Part shown: positions 48,681-59,036 of the stretch, piece after piece
Position numbering within the stretch: the stretch's first letter is position 1
Layout of the letters: each line of letters begins with the position of its first letter
DNA from: Paralcaligenes sp. KSB-10
GTDB taxonomy: Bacteria; Pseudomonadota; Gammaproteobacteria; Burkholderiales; Burkholderiaceae_B
Direction: 5' to 3'
Length of the DNA stretch: 64,000 bases
NCBI RefSeq assembly: GCF_021266465.1
Contig: NZ_CP089848.1
Coordinates: forward strand, 1,116,001-1,180,000
The notes under the pieces: model-generated
Told to the model about the DNA's origin: nothing
The model's input: the letters and a program-made list of their open reading frames with translations, nothing else
Databases searched by the model: none
Made by a program: the position numbers and the translations under genes

Positions 48681-50273
48681 TCAGGATGGCAGGCTCAGGT
48701 AATGCTCGGTCAGCTGCAAAAACATACTCAAGTGGGGATCGAGGCCCGTCTCTTGTTGTACGATCTCGGCCACCTGCGGAGCGACCTTGGCCGCCAGCCG
48801 GGCATCCAGGAACAGCAAGCGGAAACGACGGGCAAGCACGTCCTCGACGCTGCGCGCGTACTCGTAGCGCACCGCAAAACGCACCATGGCTTCGGTCAGG
48901 CCCGGGACAACTTCCATATCGTGGCCCTCGAGACTTTGTACATAGCCGCTCTCCGAACCGTAGGCGTCGAGACCCGGTGCCTGGGTAAGCGTTGCACGAG
49001 GCGCATCCGTGTCCGCCCCCACCAGCCTGAAATCGGCCGTTCGGCTCGGCGGCAAGCTATTGAACACAGAGGCATCGACACATTTGGCGAGCACGTCTTC
49101 GGCCATGGCCCTGTAGGTCGTCCATTTCCCCCCGGTAACGGTGATCAGGCCGCTGGGGCTGGCCAGCACCGTATGCTCGCGGCTGATTTTCTTGGTGTTG
49201 TCCCCTTCGTCGTCGGGCGGACGGACCAAGGGGCGCAAACCCACCCAGATACTTTTAACATCGGCGCGCGTAGGAGCCCGCTGCAAGTAATGGGCCGACT
49301 CCCTCAAAATAAATTCGACTTCTCCGGCATAGGCATCAGGCTCGCGCGCCAGGTCGTGGCGCGGCGTATCGGTCGTGCCCAAAATGAGCTTGCCCAGCCA
49401 AGGCACCGCAAACAGCACGCGGCCGTCACGGGTCTTGGGCACCAGCAACGCATGGTCGCCAGGCAGGAAATCGCGATCCACCACCAGATGCACTCCCTGG
49501 CTAGGCGCCACCATGGGTTTGGTGGGTCGATGCAGGGCAGCGCCGTCTTTTTGGCGAAATTCATCGACCCATACACCGGCCGCATTGATGACGCATTTGG
49601 CGCGAACCGTATATTCGGTACCGAATTCCGAATCCTGGCAACGCAGGCCCGCTACGCGGCCCTGCTCGTGGATCAGATCCGTCACCGCACAATAATTGAG
49701 CACCAAGGCTCCTTGCGACGCAGCGGTTCGGGCCAGGGCCAAGGCCAGGCGCGCATCGTCGAACTGTCCATCCCAGTACTTGACTCCGCCGCACAGCCCT
49801 TGCGTCCTGACTCCGGGCAGGCACTGTTCGGTTTTCCTGGCATTCAGGAACTCGGTGGAGCCCAGGCCGGCCTTGCCGGCCAGCGCGTCGTATATCTTTA
49901 GTCCGATGCCGTAAAACGGGATTTCCCAGCAACGGTAACTGGGCATCACAAAGGGCAGCGGCCGCGCCAGATGCGGCGCGTTGTGCAGAAGAGTGAAACG
50001 CTCGTGCAAGGCCTCGCGCACCAGGGCAACATTGCCTTGCGCCAGGTATCGCACCCCGCCATGCACCAGTTTGGTGGCCCTGGACGATGTCCCCTTGGCA
50101 AAATCGTGCGACTCCAGCAACACTACCGACAGGCCACGCAAAACCGCGTCAAGCGCCACGCCCAAGCCGGTCGCTCCGCCACCGATAATCGCCATGTCGT
50201 AGATCCTGGGCTGTGCCAGCGCGGCCAGCAATCGAGGCCGATCGGTAGATAAAGGAGTAGGAGGAATCGACAT
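48681..50273 (-). CDS. glpD: Aerobic glycerol-3-phosphate dehydrogenase
   Basis: GlpD (530 aa) oxidises glycerol 3-phosphate to dihydroxyacetone phosphate and passes electrons to quinone at the inner membrane. The FAD-binding motif is AIIGGGATGLGVALDAVLRG, with SSRATKLVHGGVRYL and GVWVDEF. The start is ATG 50273; the longer frame to 50549 overlaps glpK and lacks similarity. It is divergent from glpK across a 188-bp shared promoter region. Confidence 0.96.
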   Translation of the reverse strand: MSIPPTPLSTDRPRLLAALAQPRIYDMAIIGGGATGLGVALDAVLRGLSVVLLESHDFAKGTSSRATKLVHGGVRYLAQGNVALVREALHERFTLLHNAPHLARPLPFVMPSYRCWEIPFYGIGLKIYDALAGKAGLGSTEFLNARKTEQCLPGVRTQGLCGGVKYWDGQFDDARLALALARTAASQGALVLNYCAVTDLIHEQGRVAGLRCQDSEFGTEYTVRAKCVINAAGVWVDEFRQKDGAALHRPTKPMVAPSQGVHLVVDRDFLPGDHALLVPKTRDGRVLFAVPWLGKLILGTTDTPRHDLAREPDAYAGEVEFILRESAHYLQRAPTRADVKSIWVGLRPLVRPPDDEGDNTKKISREHTVLASPSGLITVTGGKWTTYRAMAEDVLAKCVDASVFNSLPPSRTADFRLVGADTDAPRATLTQAPGLDAYGSESGYVQSLEGHDMEVVPGLTEAMVRFAVRYEYARSVEDVLARRFRLLFLDARLAAKVAPQVAEIVQQETGLDPHLSMFLQLTEHYLSLPS

Positions 50274-50461
50274 ATGCAAGTCGCCATTAAACCAGACAGG
50301 TTTTAGTGTAATTCCATTTCCGCACAGGCTGCGTGCTTTGTCTGTTTGGCCGCTTGGTGTCGTTCTTTCGATTTCAAGGCCGCAATTGGCCGGAAAATGG
50401 GATGAGACGGCGAGCGAGTATGCTAAAAACGCTTTGAGTCCTCTTTCCCACAGAAAATGCC

Positions 50462-51952
50462 ATGACCTATCTACTTGCTTTCGATCAGGGAACCTCCAGT
50501 TCGCGCAGCATCGTTTTCGATGCAAACGGAAAAATCGTCGCGCTGGCACAAAAGGAAATCACACAAATTTACCCTGAACCCGGCTGGGTCGAACACAACC
50601 CCCTGGAAATCTGGCAAACCCAATTAAGCACTGCCCAGGAAGCCTTGACCAAGGCCGGGCTTAAGGGCAACGATATCCGGGCGATCGGAATTACGAATCA
50701 GCGGGAAACCACCGTGGTGTGGAACCGCAAGACTGGGCAACCCCTCTACAATGCCATCGTCTGGCAGGACCGCCGCGCCGAGCCAGCCTGCGCCGAACTG
50801 CGCGAAAAAGGCCTGGAGCCGGTCATACTCGAGAAAACCGGCTTGCGCATCGACGCGTATTTCTCGGGGACCAAGCTCAAGTGGATCCTCGATCACGTCC
50901 CTTCAGCGCGCGCCTTGGCACGCAAGGGCGAGCTGGCTTTCGGCACTATCGACAGCTGGCTTATCTGGCAACTGACCCGCGGCGCCGTGCACGCCAGCGA
51001 CGTCAGCAATGCCTCTCGCACCATGTTATTCAATGTGCATCGCAACGAGTGGGATGACGAACTGCTGCGCGCGCTGACTATCGAACCGGAGTTGATGCCC
51101 AAGGTCCTGCCGTCAAGCGCCGAATATGGCGTAGCGCATGCCGATCTCCTTGGCCACGCCATCCCCATCTGCGGCGTCGCGGGCGACCAGCAAAGTGCAT
51201 TATTTGGCCAGGCGTGCTTTCGCGAAGGCATGGCCAAGAATACTTACGGCACAGGTTGCTTCGCGCTGATGCATACCGGGGAAAAATTTCAGACGTCCGA
51301 GAACGGCTTGATTACCACCAGCGCCGCGCAAACGGCACCGCAGCCTGAATTTGCCATAGAGGGCAGCGTATTCATAGGCGGGGCGGTCGTCCAATGGCTG
51401 CGCGATGGCCTGCATGCATTCACCCGCAGCAGCGAAATCGAAGCGCTGGCACACAGCGTTCCCGATTCGGGAGGAGTAGTGCTGGTGCCGGCCTTTACCG
51501 GGCTGGGCGCCCCCTACTGGCAACCCAATGCACGCGGCACCATTACCGGACTGACCCGGGGCTCGACCATGGCGCATATCGCACGCGCCGCACTCGAAAG
51601 CATAGCCTATCAAAGCACGGCCTTGCTGCAGGCCATGAGCCGCGATGCCGTGGCGGCGGGTGCGGCGCCGCTGGCCGAAGTCCGTGTCGATGGCGGCGCT
51701 TGCGTGAACGATTTGCTGATGCAGTTCCAGGCCGATCTGCTGGGCATTCCGGTAGTGCGCCCCACCGTCATCGAAACCACCGCGCTGGGGGCCGCCTACC
51801 TGGCGGGGCTGACCAGCGGCGTATATCGCAGCAAGCAAGAGCTTTCGGAGCTATGGCAGGTCGAGCGCACATTTACCCCGCAACACGACGCCGCACATGC
51901 AAAGGCGCTGATGGACGGCTGGGAACACGCGGTACGACAGGCGTGCAGTTAG
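50462..51952 (+). CDS. glpK: Glycerol kinase
   Basis: GlpK (496 aa) phosphorylates glycerol with ATP. FGGY-family motifs: [49 protein letters not shown], and the C-terminal [20 protein letters not shown]. It is divergent from glpD, so glycerol is converted to DHAP by the pair; glpF and glpR are not in the window. TTTCGATTTCAA at about 50366-50377 resembles half of a GlpR operator, which is only a suggestion. Confidence 0.97.
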   Translation: MTYLLAFDQGTSSSRSIVFDANGKIVALAQKEITQIYPEPGWVEHNPLEIWQTQLSTAQEALTKAGLKGNDIRAIGITNQRETTVVWNRKTGQPLYNAIVWQDRRAEPACAELREKGLEPVILEKTGLRIDAYFSGTKLKWILDHVPSARALARKGELAFGTIDSWLIWQLTRGAVHASDVSNASRTMLFNVHRNEWDDELLRALTIEPELMPKVLPSSAEYGVAHADLLGHAIPICGVAGDQQSALFGQACFREGMAKNTYGTGCFALMHTGEKFQTSENGLITTSAAQTAPQPEFAIEGSVFIGGAVVQWLRDGLHAFTRSSEIEALAHSVPDSGGVVLVPAFTGLGAPYWQPNARGTITGLTRGSTMAHIARAALESIAYQSTALLQAMSRDAVAAGAAPLAEVRVDGGACVNDLLMQFQADLLGIPVVRPTVIETTALGAAYLAGLTSGVYRSKQELSELWQVERTFTPQHDAAHAKALMDGWEHAVRQACS

Positions 51953-51972
51953 ACAATGCCATTAATGCTTCT

Positions 51973-52698
51973 TCAATGAATGATTTTCTGCAGGAAATCC
52001 TTGGCGCGGTCCGTCTGGGGCTCGATGAAAAACGTGTCTTTCGGTGTTTCCTCGACAATAGCGCCCGCATCCATAAAGACGATTTTATCGGCCACCTTCT
52101 TGGCAAAGCCCATTTCATGCGTCACGCACAGCATGGTCATGCCTTCTTGAGCCAGCTCGATCATGACCGCCAGCACCTCATTGATCATTTCCGGATCCAG
52201 CGCCGAGGTAGGCTCGTCGAACAGCATGACTTCGGGATCCATGCACAAGGCCCGCGCAATAGCCACGCGCTGCTGCTGCCCTCCCGACAACTGGCCGGGA
52301 TGCTTATCGATGTGCGCCGCCAGACCGACCCGATCCAGCAAGGCACTGGCCTTCTTTACCGCCTCGCCTTCCGAGCGGCCAAGCACCCGGATTTGCGCAA
52401 TGGTCAGGTTTTCGAGCACCGACAGATGCGGAAACAGCTCGAAGTGCTGAAACACCATGCCGATTCTGGTTCTGAGCCGGGTCAATTTGATATCGCCGCC
52501 GTGAATCGACTGGTTCCTGTAAAGGACATCGCCGGCCTGGAAATCTTCCAGCCCATTGATCAGCTTGATCAAGGTCGACTTTCCCGAGCCCGATGGCCCG
52601 CAAAACACGACAACCTCGCCTTGATCGACGCGGACGCTGCAATCTTTGAGCGCCTGGAATTTCCCATACCATTTAGAAACACTTTTCAGCTCAATCAT
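51973..52698 (-). CDS. gltL: Glutamate/aspartate ABC transporter, ATP-binding protein
   Basis: A 241-aa ABC ATPase of the polar amino acid class. Walker A GPSGSGKS (34-41), signature [15 protein letters not shown], Walker [13 protein letters not shown] and the His-switch VTHEMGFA are all intact. It is the last gene of the gltIJKL order; its start overlaps the preceding permease gene by 8 nt. Confidence 0.94.
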   Translation of the reverse strand: MIELKSVSKWYGKFQALKDCSVRVDQGEVVVFCGPSGSGKSTLIKLINGLEDFQAGDVLYRNQSIHGGDIKLTRLRTRIGMVFQHFELFPHLSVLENLTIAQIRVLGRSEGEAVKKASALLDRVGLAAHIDKHPGQLSGGQQQRVAIARALCMDPEVMLFDEPTSALDPEMINEVLAVMIELAQEGMTMLCVTHEMGFAKKVADKIVFMDAGAIVEETPKDTFFIEPQTDRAKDFLQKIIH

Positions 52699-53371
52699 GC
52701 GCAGCCCTCAACTGAATCAACTTAACCACCAGAGTCAACAATGAACAAATAATCCAATACACCACGCCGGCAAATAGCAGCATCTGCACAATGGTGCCGT
52801 CACGTTCGCCGATGCTGGTGGCACGCCGGAAAAAATCGCCCAGCGCAATCACGTACACCAGCGAAGTATCCTGGAAAATCACAATGCATTGCGTCAGGAC
52901 AATAGGCAGCATGGCCTTGAAAGCTTGCGGCAGGATAATGAATCGCATCGATTGCAAGGGATTCATGCCCAGCGCTCGCGCCGCATGGAATTGCCCCTTG
53001 GGCAGGCTTTGAATCCCGGCGCGCATGATTTCGCAAAAAAAGGCCGCCTCCAGCAAGGAAAAAGCCACCATGGCCGAGACCAGCCGAATATCCACACTGG
53101 GTGAAAGATCGAAAATCGCCTTCAGGAATTGCGGCACAATCAGAAAAAACCACAGCAATAGCATCACCAGCGGAATCGACCTGAACAGCGACACATACGA
53201 TTGGGCAAAGACATTGAGCAATCTGTTTCTGGCAATGCTGAACATCGCCAATACGGTGCCCCAGACCAGGCCGCAGCATATCGCCACCGCCGTGATTTTC
53301 AGGGTAATCCACATGCCGGTGAACAGCAGGGCACGAGATTGAACGATGGAACTCCAATCCATTTCAAACAT
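52691..53371 (-). CDS. gltK: Glutamate/aspartate ABC transporter permease GltK
   Basis: A 226-aa HisM-type permease with about five TM helices and the EAA loop (RAALGMNPLQSMRFIILPQA in part, FHAARALG). It pairs with GltJ to form the membrane channel. The size and second-permease position match gltK of E. coli. Confidence 0.92.
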   Translation of the reverse strand: MFEMDWSSIVQSRALLFTGMWITLKITAVAICCGLVWGTVLAMFSIARNRLLNVFAQSYVSLFRSIPLVMLLLWFFLIVPQFLKAIFDLSPSVDIRLVSAMVAFSLLEAAFFCEIMRAGIQSLPKGQFHAARALGMNPLQSMRFIILPQAFKAMLPIVLTQCIVIFQDTSLVYVIALGDFFRRATSIGERDGTIVQMLLFAGVVYWIICSLLTLVVKLIQLRAAHD

Positions 53372-53372
53372 A

Positions 53373-54110
53373 TCAGTTCCCCAACAGGCCCGGCACTTTG
53401 GTGCGATTACGCACCCAGCCCATCAAGCGGATAATCAGGAAATTCAGCAGTACGTAGCCCAGAGTTACACAGATAAACGACTCGTAGGGCTGGGCGGTAT
53501 AGTCGACCAGCTGACGCGCCTGGCCCGACAGTTCCAGCAAGCCGATGGTGGATGCCACGGCGGAATTTTTGGAAATAATCAAGAACTCGGAGGTCAGCGG
53601 CGGAATAATGGTGCGAAACGTAACGGGCAGCAAAATATAGCGATAGGTTTGCAGTAGCGTAAAGCCCATGGCAAGCCCGGCGTAGCGCTGCCCTCGCGGC
53701 AAGGAATTGATGCCGGCGCGCACCTGTTCGCAGATGCGCGAACCGGTGTAGATGCCCAGGGAAAATACCGACACCACAAAAAACTGCGTATACGGCGGCA
53801 GGTTTTTGAGCCAGTCGCCCAAACCCCGGGGCAAGAGTTCAGGCACCACGAAGTACCAAATGAAAAACTGGACAATCAGGGGAATGTTCCTGAATATGGA
53901 CACATAGATCGTCCCCAAGGCGCGCAAAGGCTTATTGGGCAGCGTACGCAAGACTCCGAACACCGAGCCGACCGCCAGCGCCAGTATCCAGGCCAGTGCC
54001 GTCAAAAGAGCCGTATTCAGAAACCCCGTGAACAGCCAACCCAAATAGGTCGAGGGTTCCCCGGTTGCGACCGGCTGCAGCAAAACCGCCCAGTTCCACT
54101 TGTAATCCAT
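53373..54110 (-). CDS. gltJ: Glutamate/aspartate ABC transporter permease GltJ
   Basis: A 245-aa inner-membrane permease opening MDYKWNWAVLLQPVATGEPS, characteristic of GltJ. The EAA loop is around QRYAGLAMGFTLLQTYRYIL. It lies one base from gltK and 69 nt downstream of the binding-protein gene. Confidence 0.93.
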   Translation of the reverse strand: MDYKWNWAVLLQPVATGEPSTYLGWLFTGFLNTALLTALAWILALAVGSVFGVLRTLPNKPLRALGTIYVSIFRNIPLIVQFFIWYFVVPELLPRGLGDWLKNLPPYTQFFVVSVFSLGIYTGSRICEQVRAGINSLPRGQRYAGLAMGFTLLQTYRYILLPVTFRTIIPPLTSEFLIISKNSAVASTIGLLELSGQARQLVDYTAQPYESFICVTLGYVLLNFLIIRLMGWVRNRTKVPGLLGN

Positions 54111-54179
54111 CAGGTCCTCACCTCGTACAAACAGCAGCGGCCGAAAACGTCGCCCCGACCGCTAGCGTCCAAACATCCA

Positions 54180-55109
54180 TCACGACACAGGCTTGTCGTT
54201 GGGATGCGCAAATAGCTTCTTCATGGCGTCCGACAGCGGGAAGTCCAGATTCAAGCCCTTGGGAGGAATCGGGCTCATAAACCATTTGTTATAAATCTTC
54301 TCGCCTTCGCCCGAGGTCTCGGCCTTGGCGATCACTTCGTTCATGAGCGACTTCAAGCCTTCATCGTTCTTGCGTACCATGCACCCGTAAACCTCGTACG
54401 ACTGCGGCGTGCCGGTAATAATATAGTCGGACGGATTCTTGGTTTTGGCGCGCTCCCCGGCCAACAGGGCGTCATCCATCATCATGGCCTTGGCGCGGCC
54501 GGTCGACAGCATCAGGAACGATTCGCTGTGATCCTTGGCGCTTATGATGCTCATGCCCAGTTTTTTCTCGACATTCATGCTGCGGATGATTTTTTCGGAC
54601 GTCGTGCCGGCGCCGACCACCAGGGTCTTGCCGTTCAGATCGGCAAAGTCCTTGATATTGGAATTCTTGTTGACCAGCAAGCGGGTACCGATCTCGAAGA
54701 TGCTATTGCTGAAATCGACTTGCTTTGCGCGCGACTCGTTATGAGTGGTGGTGGTGCACTCGAAATCGAAAGTCCCGTTTTGCAGCAGCGAAATCCGGTT
54801 TTGCGAAGTAATGGGAATCTGCCTGACTTTCAAATTCGGCAGATTCAATTTCTTTTTAAGCTCGGCGACGATCAGGTTGGTGAAATCCATCGAATAGCCA
54901 ATGGGCTTTTGATCTGCGTCGTAATACGAAAATGGAATCGACGCATCGCGATAGCCCACGACCACCACCCCTTCGTCCTTGATCTTCTTCAAGGTGCCCG
55001 ACAAGGCATCGTCGGCCAATGCCGAACCGGCGCCCAGAGCCAGGGCTACCGCCGCGGCGCACTGGCTCAATAAAATGCTTTTATAAAATAGATTGTATTT
55101 ACGCTTCAT
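54180..55109 (-). CDS. gltI: Glutamate/aspartate periplasmic binding protein
   Basis: A 309-aa solute-binding protein with a signal peptide (AVALALGAGSALA) and family-3 motifs: VVVGYRDASIPFSYYDADQK, IGYSMDFTNLIV, FECTTTTHNESRAKQVDFSN, and two Cys consistent with the disulphide of GltI-type proteins. It binds acidic amino acids and feeds GltJKL. It is the first gene of the operon; the promoter should be in 55110-55231. Confidence 0.93.
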   Translation of the reverse strand: MKRKYNLFYKSILLSQCAAAVALALGAGSALADDALSGTLKKIKDEGVVVVGYRDASIPFSYYDADQKPIGYSMDFTNLIVAELKKKLNLPNLKVRQIPITSQNRISLLQNGTFDFECTTTTHNESRAKQVDFSNSIFEIGTRLLVNKNSNIKDFADLNGKTLVVGAGTTSEKIIRSMNVEKKLGMSIISAKDHSESFLMLSTGRAKAMMMDDALLAGERAKTKNPSDYIITGTPQSYEVYGCMVRKNDEGLKSLMNEVIAKAETSGEGEKIYNKWFMSPIPPKGLNLDFPLSDAMKKLFAHPNDKPVS

Positions 55110-55231
55110 TGTTGCTGCTCCTTTGCATGAATGGAGAGTCGGTATTTATAAAGAAAAACTCTCTTGCTTGCCTGCTCGAACTGAAATGAATCAAACCTGA
55201 GTCCCCGGTACCCGGGATCGCCTCGCGACCA

Positions 55232-56518
55232 TCAGACGCCGGCGCCTACGATTTCCGACACATCGATGATGTACATCTGGCGCTGCGACTCGTGCACCGA
55301 ATCTATGCACACCAGGCTGCCATCGCGGCTCCAGCGGGGGTGCAGGTCGCAGCGATTCTCTTTGCGCAAATCGGGATCTGTATAAAAGCTGCCCAGGTCG
55401 TGGCGCACATTGTTTTCGATATCGAACAAAAACAGGATGCGCTGATTCGTTGTGGAATCCGGATAGGTATCGCTCAATAGCCATCGCTTGTCCACAGGCG
55501 AAAATGTCATGTGGCCATTTTCGGTCAGGATATCCGGGCCTATGACCCGGACTTCGCCCTGATCGCTATCGGTATAAAGATGATAGTGGATCTCGCCGTC
55601 ATGCGGCCCCCAGACGATTATCTGCGTATCGTCCTTCCATAAGGGATGCGAAATCTGGTATTCGGATTTTTCGTAATCGAACGTACCCACCGCCGCGGGA
55701 TCGAAATCGTCGGCCAGTTGCGGCAGAGGATGGTCCGAGCATTCCAGCAGGCGCAGGCCGGAGCCGTCGGGATTCATCGTGATCAGGCGATGCAGGAAGC
55801 ATGTCTCGTCCTTGACGCGCTCGGTCCAGCGATGCAGGAATAGAATGCGCGAGGACGCGGGGTTGATCTCGATATGGCTGACCCAATGGATTGCCTTGTC
55901 CATGGAGGCGCGCGGATGGAACTGGCGCAAATCCTCATAGCTCACCAGCAGGCGTGTTTCTCCCGAGGCCAGATCCATATAATGAATTCCGTCTCCGGCA
56001 GGCGCCAGCGGGAAGGTGCGCGCGGGCCCATTCTCGCTATACCCTATGGTTTCGTGCGTAATGTAGAGGCGGCTGTAATCGACGCTCAGGGCATAGCGGC
56101 TATTGGGCGCGACCACATAAACCGGCAGGGGCAAAAGCCGTTCTTCTTTCGTGTCCACGTTATAAATGCACGAAGCAAAGCCGGGGTAGAACGAAGCCGC
56201 ATCCATCGTGCGGACGTTGTAAATGAACTGCCGTCCCGGCATGCCATCGAGCCATTGCAATTGGCAGCCCATTTGCCAATTCCAGGCTGTGGTTTTACCC
56301 AGGCTGTGATAATTATCGTGATCCTGCAGATCGAAAAAACCGACTTCGGCCACGAGCTCCGGAGTCAGGTCCGCATCCATCACCGGCACTCGATTGGCCA
56401 GCAGGTAGCGATCACTCGCGTCCCAGGCGCTCTTGTTGTAGTAACCGAAAAAATGATGCAGCTTCCCCGCACCGACACGGCGACAAGGCGACAATGCATT
56501 CAGAATATGTTGAGTCAT
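55232..56518 (-). CDS. Beta-propeller protein of unknown function (TolB/oligogalacturonate-lyase-like fold)
   Basis: A 428-aa protein with no clear signal peptide, built of repeated blade-like units ending in Asp/Trp/Ser patterns (ENGHMTFSPVDKRWLLSDTY, LHPRWSRDGSLVCIDSVHES). The N-terminus has HHFFGYYNKSAWDASDRYLL, and scattered His residues could bind a metal. The blade pattern resembles TolB-type propellers and the oligogalacturonate lyase fold, but catalysis is not shown. The start is ATG 56518 (MTQHILNALSPCRR). It is divergent from a LysR gene and 122 nt from gltI on the same strand. Confidence 0.7.
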   Translation of the reverse strand: MTQHILNALSPCRRVGAGKLHHFFGYYNKSAWDASDRYLLANRVPVMDADLTPELVAEVGFFDLQDHDNYHSLGKTTAWNWQMGCQLQWLDGMPGRQFIYNVRTMDAASFYPGFASCIYNVDTKEERLLPLPVYVVAPNSRYALSVDYSRLYITHETIGYSENGPARTFPLAPAGDGIHYMDLASGETRLLVSYEDLRQFHPRASMDKAIHWVSHIEINPASSRILFLHRWTERVKDETCFLHRLITMNPDGSGLRLLECSDHPLPQLADDFDPAAVGTFDYEKSEYQISHPLWKDDTQIIVWGPHDGEIHYHLYTDSDQGEVRVIGPDILTENGHMTFSPVDKRWLLSDTYPDSTTNQRILFLFDIENNVRHDLGSFYTDPDLRKENRCDLHPRWSRDGSLVCIDSVHESQRQMYIIDVSEIVGAGV

Positions 56519-56748
56519 GAAAAATCGAATTCCAGGATGCCATGATGGGCCGTACGCTTCCCTATGCCGCAGAACACGACACCGGACGCCAGGCCTCGAA
56601 CAGCAAATTATTTGCACAAACAGGACAGCGGGAAAGAGTATTCCCAGACAGCCATACGATCAAATTCTTTTTTGTTTATGATCTATTCAGATTTGATATA
56701 CATTAAACGAGGCTGGTCCGAGCGCCAAAAAATGCGCCCGGGCCCTCA

Positions 56749-56758
56749 CCCCCCCCCC
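56749..56758. repeat. C10 homopolymer in the lysR leader
   Basis: Ten consecutive C, ending 20 nt before the LysR ATG at 56779. The tract overlaps the position expected for the ribosome site or leader. Poly-C tracts in promoters are known slippage sites in Bordetella (fim genes). Confidence 0.8.
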
Positions 56759-56778
56759 TTCTTCCTGCACGCTAAAAC

Positions 56779-57672
56779 ATGGCCAGACCCTTAAATTTCC
56801 AGCAAATCGAAGCCTTCAAGGCCGTCATGCAAATGGGCACGACCACCCGCGCAGCCCTGATGCTCAACACCACGCAGCCTTCGATCAGCCGCCGCATCGC
56901 CGAATTGCAAAGCGCGACCGAATTGAAGCTTTTCGAGCTGCATCATGGACGGCTGCGCCCCACCAGCGAAGGCAAGCTGCTCTATAAAACAATACAGAGG
57001 CATTTCGATGGCCTGGAAAAAATCGAATCGGTCGTATCCATCATGCGCAAGTCCGGCACCGGCGCGCTCAGGATCGGATGCACCCCCACCCTGGGAATCG
57101 GGCTGCTGCCTCAAGTCGTCAATCGGTTTCTGCAAAAATTCCCCAAGACCTATATCAATATACAAACGCTCAGCACGCAGCAACTGACGGACTACCTGCA
57201 CCAGGACCTGTGCGACGTGGCCCTGACGACCGGCACCCTGGATCAAAAGGACTTCCAGCCCACCGTCATTAAAACTTCCCGGGCCGTCTGCGTGCTGCCG
57301 CTGGACCACCCTCTCAAGAACGCCGATACCGTGGACCTGGCGCTATTGCGGGGCGATCGGGTGCTTTCCTTGAGCGACGCCGAAGAAATCACCATGAAAA
57401 TCAAGGCGCTGCTTACCGAAGGCAAGGACTCGGACGAATTCGTCATCGAGACGACTTCGTCCATCACCATCTGCGCCTTGGTCGCGGCCGGCAATGGCAT
57501 CGCCATCGTCAACCCTTACGTTGCCAGTACCTTCGCCGGCCAGCTATTGATCAAAAAACTGGAACCGGCCATCGACATTCCCATACAGATGGCCATTCCC
57601 ACACATACCGCGCCATCCTTGCTGACCCGGCATTTCATCGACATATTGCTGGACCACGTCGAGCCCTTGTGA
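56779..57672 (+). CDS. LysR-family transcriptional regulator
   Basis: A 297-aa LTTR: N-terminal winged helix (LNFQQIEAFKAVMQMGTTTR, AALMLNTTQPSISRRIAELQ) and a C-terminal ligand-binding domain (GALRIGCTPTLGIGLLP; second half ITICALVAAGNGIAIVNPYV). It is similar in layout to LysR regulators of amino-acid or opine metabolism. Divergence from the beta-propeller gene suggests that gene, and perhaps the glt operon beyond it, as its target. The C10 tract in its leader may vary its expression. Confidence 0.92.
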   Translation: MARPLNFQQIEAFKAVMQMGTTTRAALMLNTTQPSISRRIAELQSATELKLFELHHGRLRPTSEGKLLYKTIQRHFDGLEKIESVVSIMRKSGTGALRIGCTPTLGIGLLPQVVNRFLQKFPKTYINIQTLSTQQLTDYLHQDLCDVALTTGTLDQKDFQPTVIKTSRAVCVLPLDHPLKNADTVDLALLRGDRVLSLSDAEEITMKIKALLTEGKDSDEFVIETTSSITICALVAAGNGIAIVNPYVASTFAGQLLIKKLEPAIDIPIQMAIPTHTAPSLLTRHFIDILLDHVEPL

Positions 57673-57724
57673 GCCCGCAACCTCATCCCGATACAATGAA
57701 GGCTCCGCATACACTGCCTATTTC

Positions 57725-58879
57725 ATGACCACCACTGCCCACCCCGCTGTCCCCGCCTATGCCGTTTGGGAAGAAAACGAACAAACCCGGCGCGCCTTGT
57801 GGTGCATGGAAAACCATAGTGCGCCGCCCAAGCACATCAGCATCGTGGACGATACGCTCACAGCGGATTCGGCCTTCCGCCTGGCCAATGGCGGAACCGC
57901 CATGCTGTGGCGCGGCGATTTTCAAAATGCCAGGCAACTTTTGCAAGCGCTGGCGCGGCGTGTCGATAAACGGAAAAAGCACAAGGAAGACACGCTGCCG
58001 GCGCCCGCCGACGCCTTCAATTTGCACCGGCTGGCGCAATCCCAGCGTGCCCGCCTCCTTAACAGCCTGCTTATCGAGCTGGACGCGAACTTTCGAATCG
58101 ACTTGCGCCGCGCTCCGGATGTCGCGGCGGCCTGCCTCGCCGCCCTGAGCAACAAGCACGAGCCTCTGCTCTTGTCGCTGCGCGCCTTGCAAGGCATTAT
58201 CGGCGCTTACGAATGGCGCAAGAAGGGCATCGCGATCGAGGGCCTGCCCCATAATATCCATGTCCACTACGGCGTCTTCTCCCCGATCCGCGGCGAATAT
58301 ATCGAATTGGTCGCCAAAGCACCTCTGCCTGCCACCGACCTGGCGTTCGACATCGGCACGGGCAGCGGCGTGCTGGCCGCCATTCTGGCTAGGCGCGGCG
58401 TCAAGAAAATCGTGGCAACCGACCAGGACCCACGTGCCCTGGCCTGTGCGCGCGAGAATTTCCAGCGCATGGGGCTGGAGCCACGCATCGAGCTCCAGGA
58501 CACCGACCTGTTTCCCGCCGGGCAAAGCCCGCTTATCGTCTGCAACCCACCCTGGCTGCCGGCGCGCCCCACGCTCCCTCTGGAACATGCCATCTACGAT
58601 CCCGATAGCCGCATGCTGCTGGGGTTCCTGAACGGCCTGGCCTCGCATCTGCGCAATGACGGCGAAGGCTGGCTGATTTTGTCCGACCTGGCCGAACACC
58701 TGGGTTTGCGCAGTCGCGAATTTCTCTTGAACGCCATGGAACACGCCGGCCTGAAGGTGCTGGCCAGGCACGACGCCCGGCCCCTGCACCCGAAGGCACT
58801 GGATGCGAACGACGCCCTGCATAAGGCGCGCAAGGCTGAAGTCACGTCGCTGTGGCGGCTGGCCAGGAAAGTTCCGTAG
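57725..58879 (+). CDS. Class I SAM-dependent methyltransferase (PrmC/RsmC-like)
   Basis: A 384-aa protein. Residues 1-190 are a helical N-terminal region without a recognised domain; the Rossmann methyltransferase follows with motif I DIGTGSG (209-215), acidic loop ATDQDPRAL, and NPPW (273-276), the signature of N5-glutamine or adenine/guanine amino-methyltransferases. The NPPW motif and domain order suggest modification of a protein Gln or an RNA base; the exact substrate cannot be told. It lies 52 nt after the LysR gene. Confidence 0.8.
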   Translation: MTTTAHPAVPAYAVWEENEQTRRALWCMENHSAPPKHISIVDDTLTADSAFRLANGGTAMLWRGDFQNARQLLQALARRVDKRKKHKEDTLPAPADAFNLHRLAQSQRARLLNSLLIELDANFRIDLRRAPDVAAACLAALSNKHEPLLLSLRALQGIIGAYEWRKKGIAIEGLPHNIHVHYGVFSPIRGEYIELVAKAPLPATDLAFDIGTGSGVLAAILARRGVKKIVATDQDPRALACARENFQRMGLEPRIELQDTDLFPAGQSPLIVCNPPWLPARPTLPLEHAIYDPDSRMLLGFLNGLASHLRNDGEGWLILSDLAEHLGLRSREFLLNAMEHAGLKVLARHDARPLHPKALDANDALHKARKAEVTSLWRLARKVP

Positions 58880-58950
58880 TGTTCGCCCGGCCCGAACCAC
58901 TCGCGATCACGGCATGCCGGCGGTCGGTGTGCGCCGCGTACGCCCCCATA

Positions 58951-58970
58951 CAGTTCTTACCAGTTCTTAA
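58951..58970. promoter_or_regulatory. Tandem decamers before the TM2 gene
   Basis: CAGTTCTTAC (58951-58960) is followed directly by CAGTTCTTAA (58961-58970), and the pair is flanked by CCCATA (58945-58950) and its complement TATGGG (58974-58979). It lies 67 nt before the TM2-domain gene and may be a binding site or part of its promoter. Confidence 0.4.
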
Positions 58971-59036
58971 CAATATGGGCCGCAATAGCCATTAAACTTG
59001 AACTCTTTACCATGGCACACAAGGCATAGCACCCTC

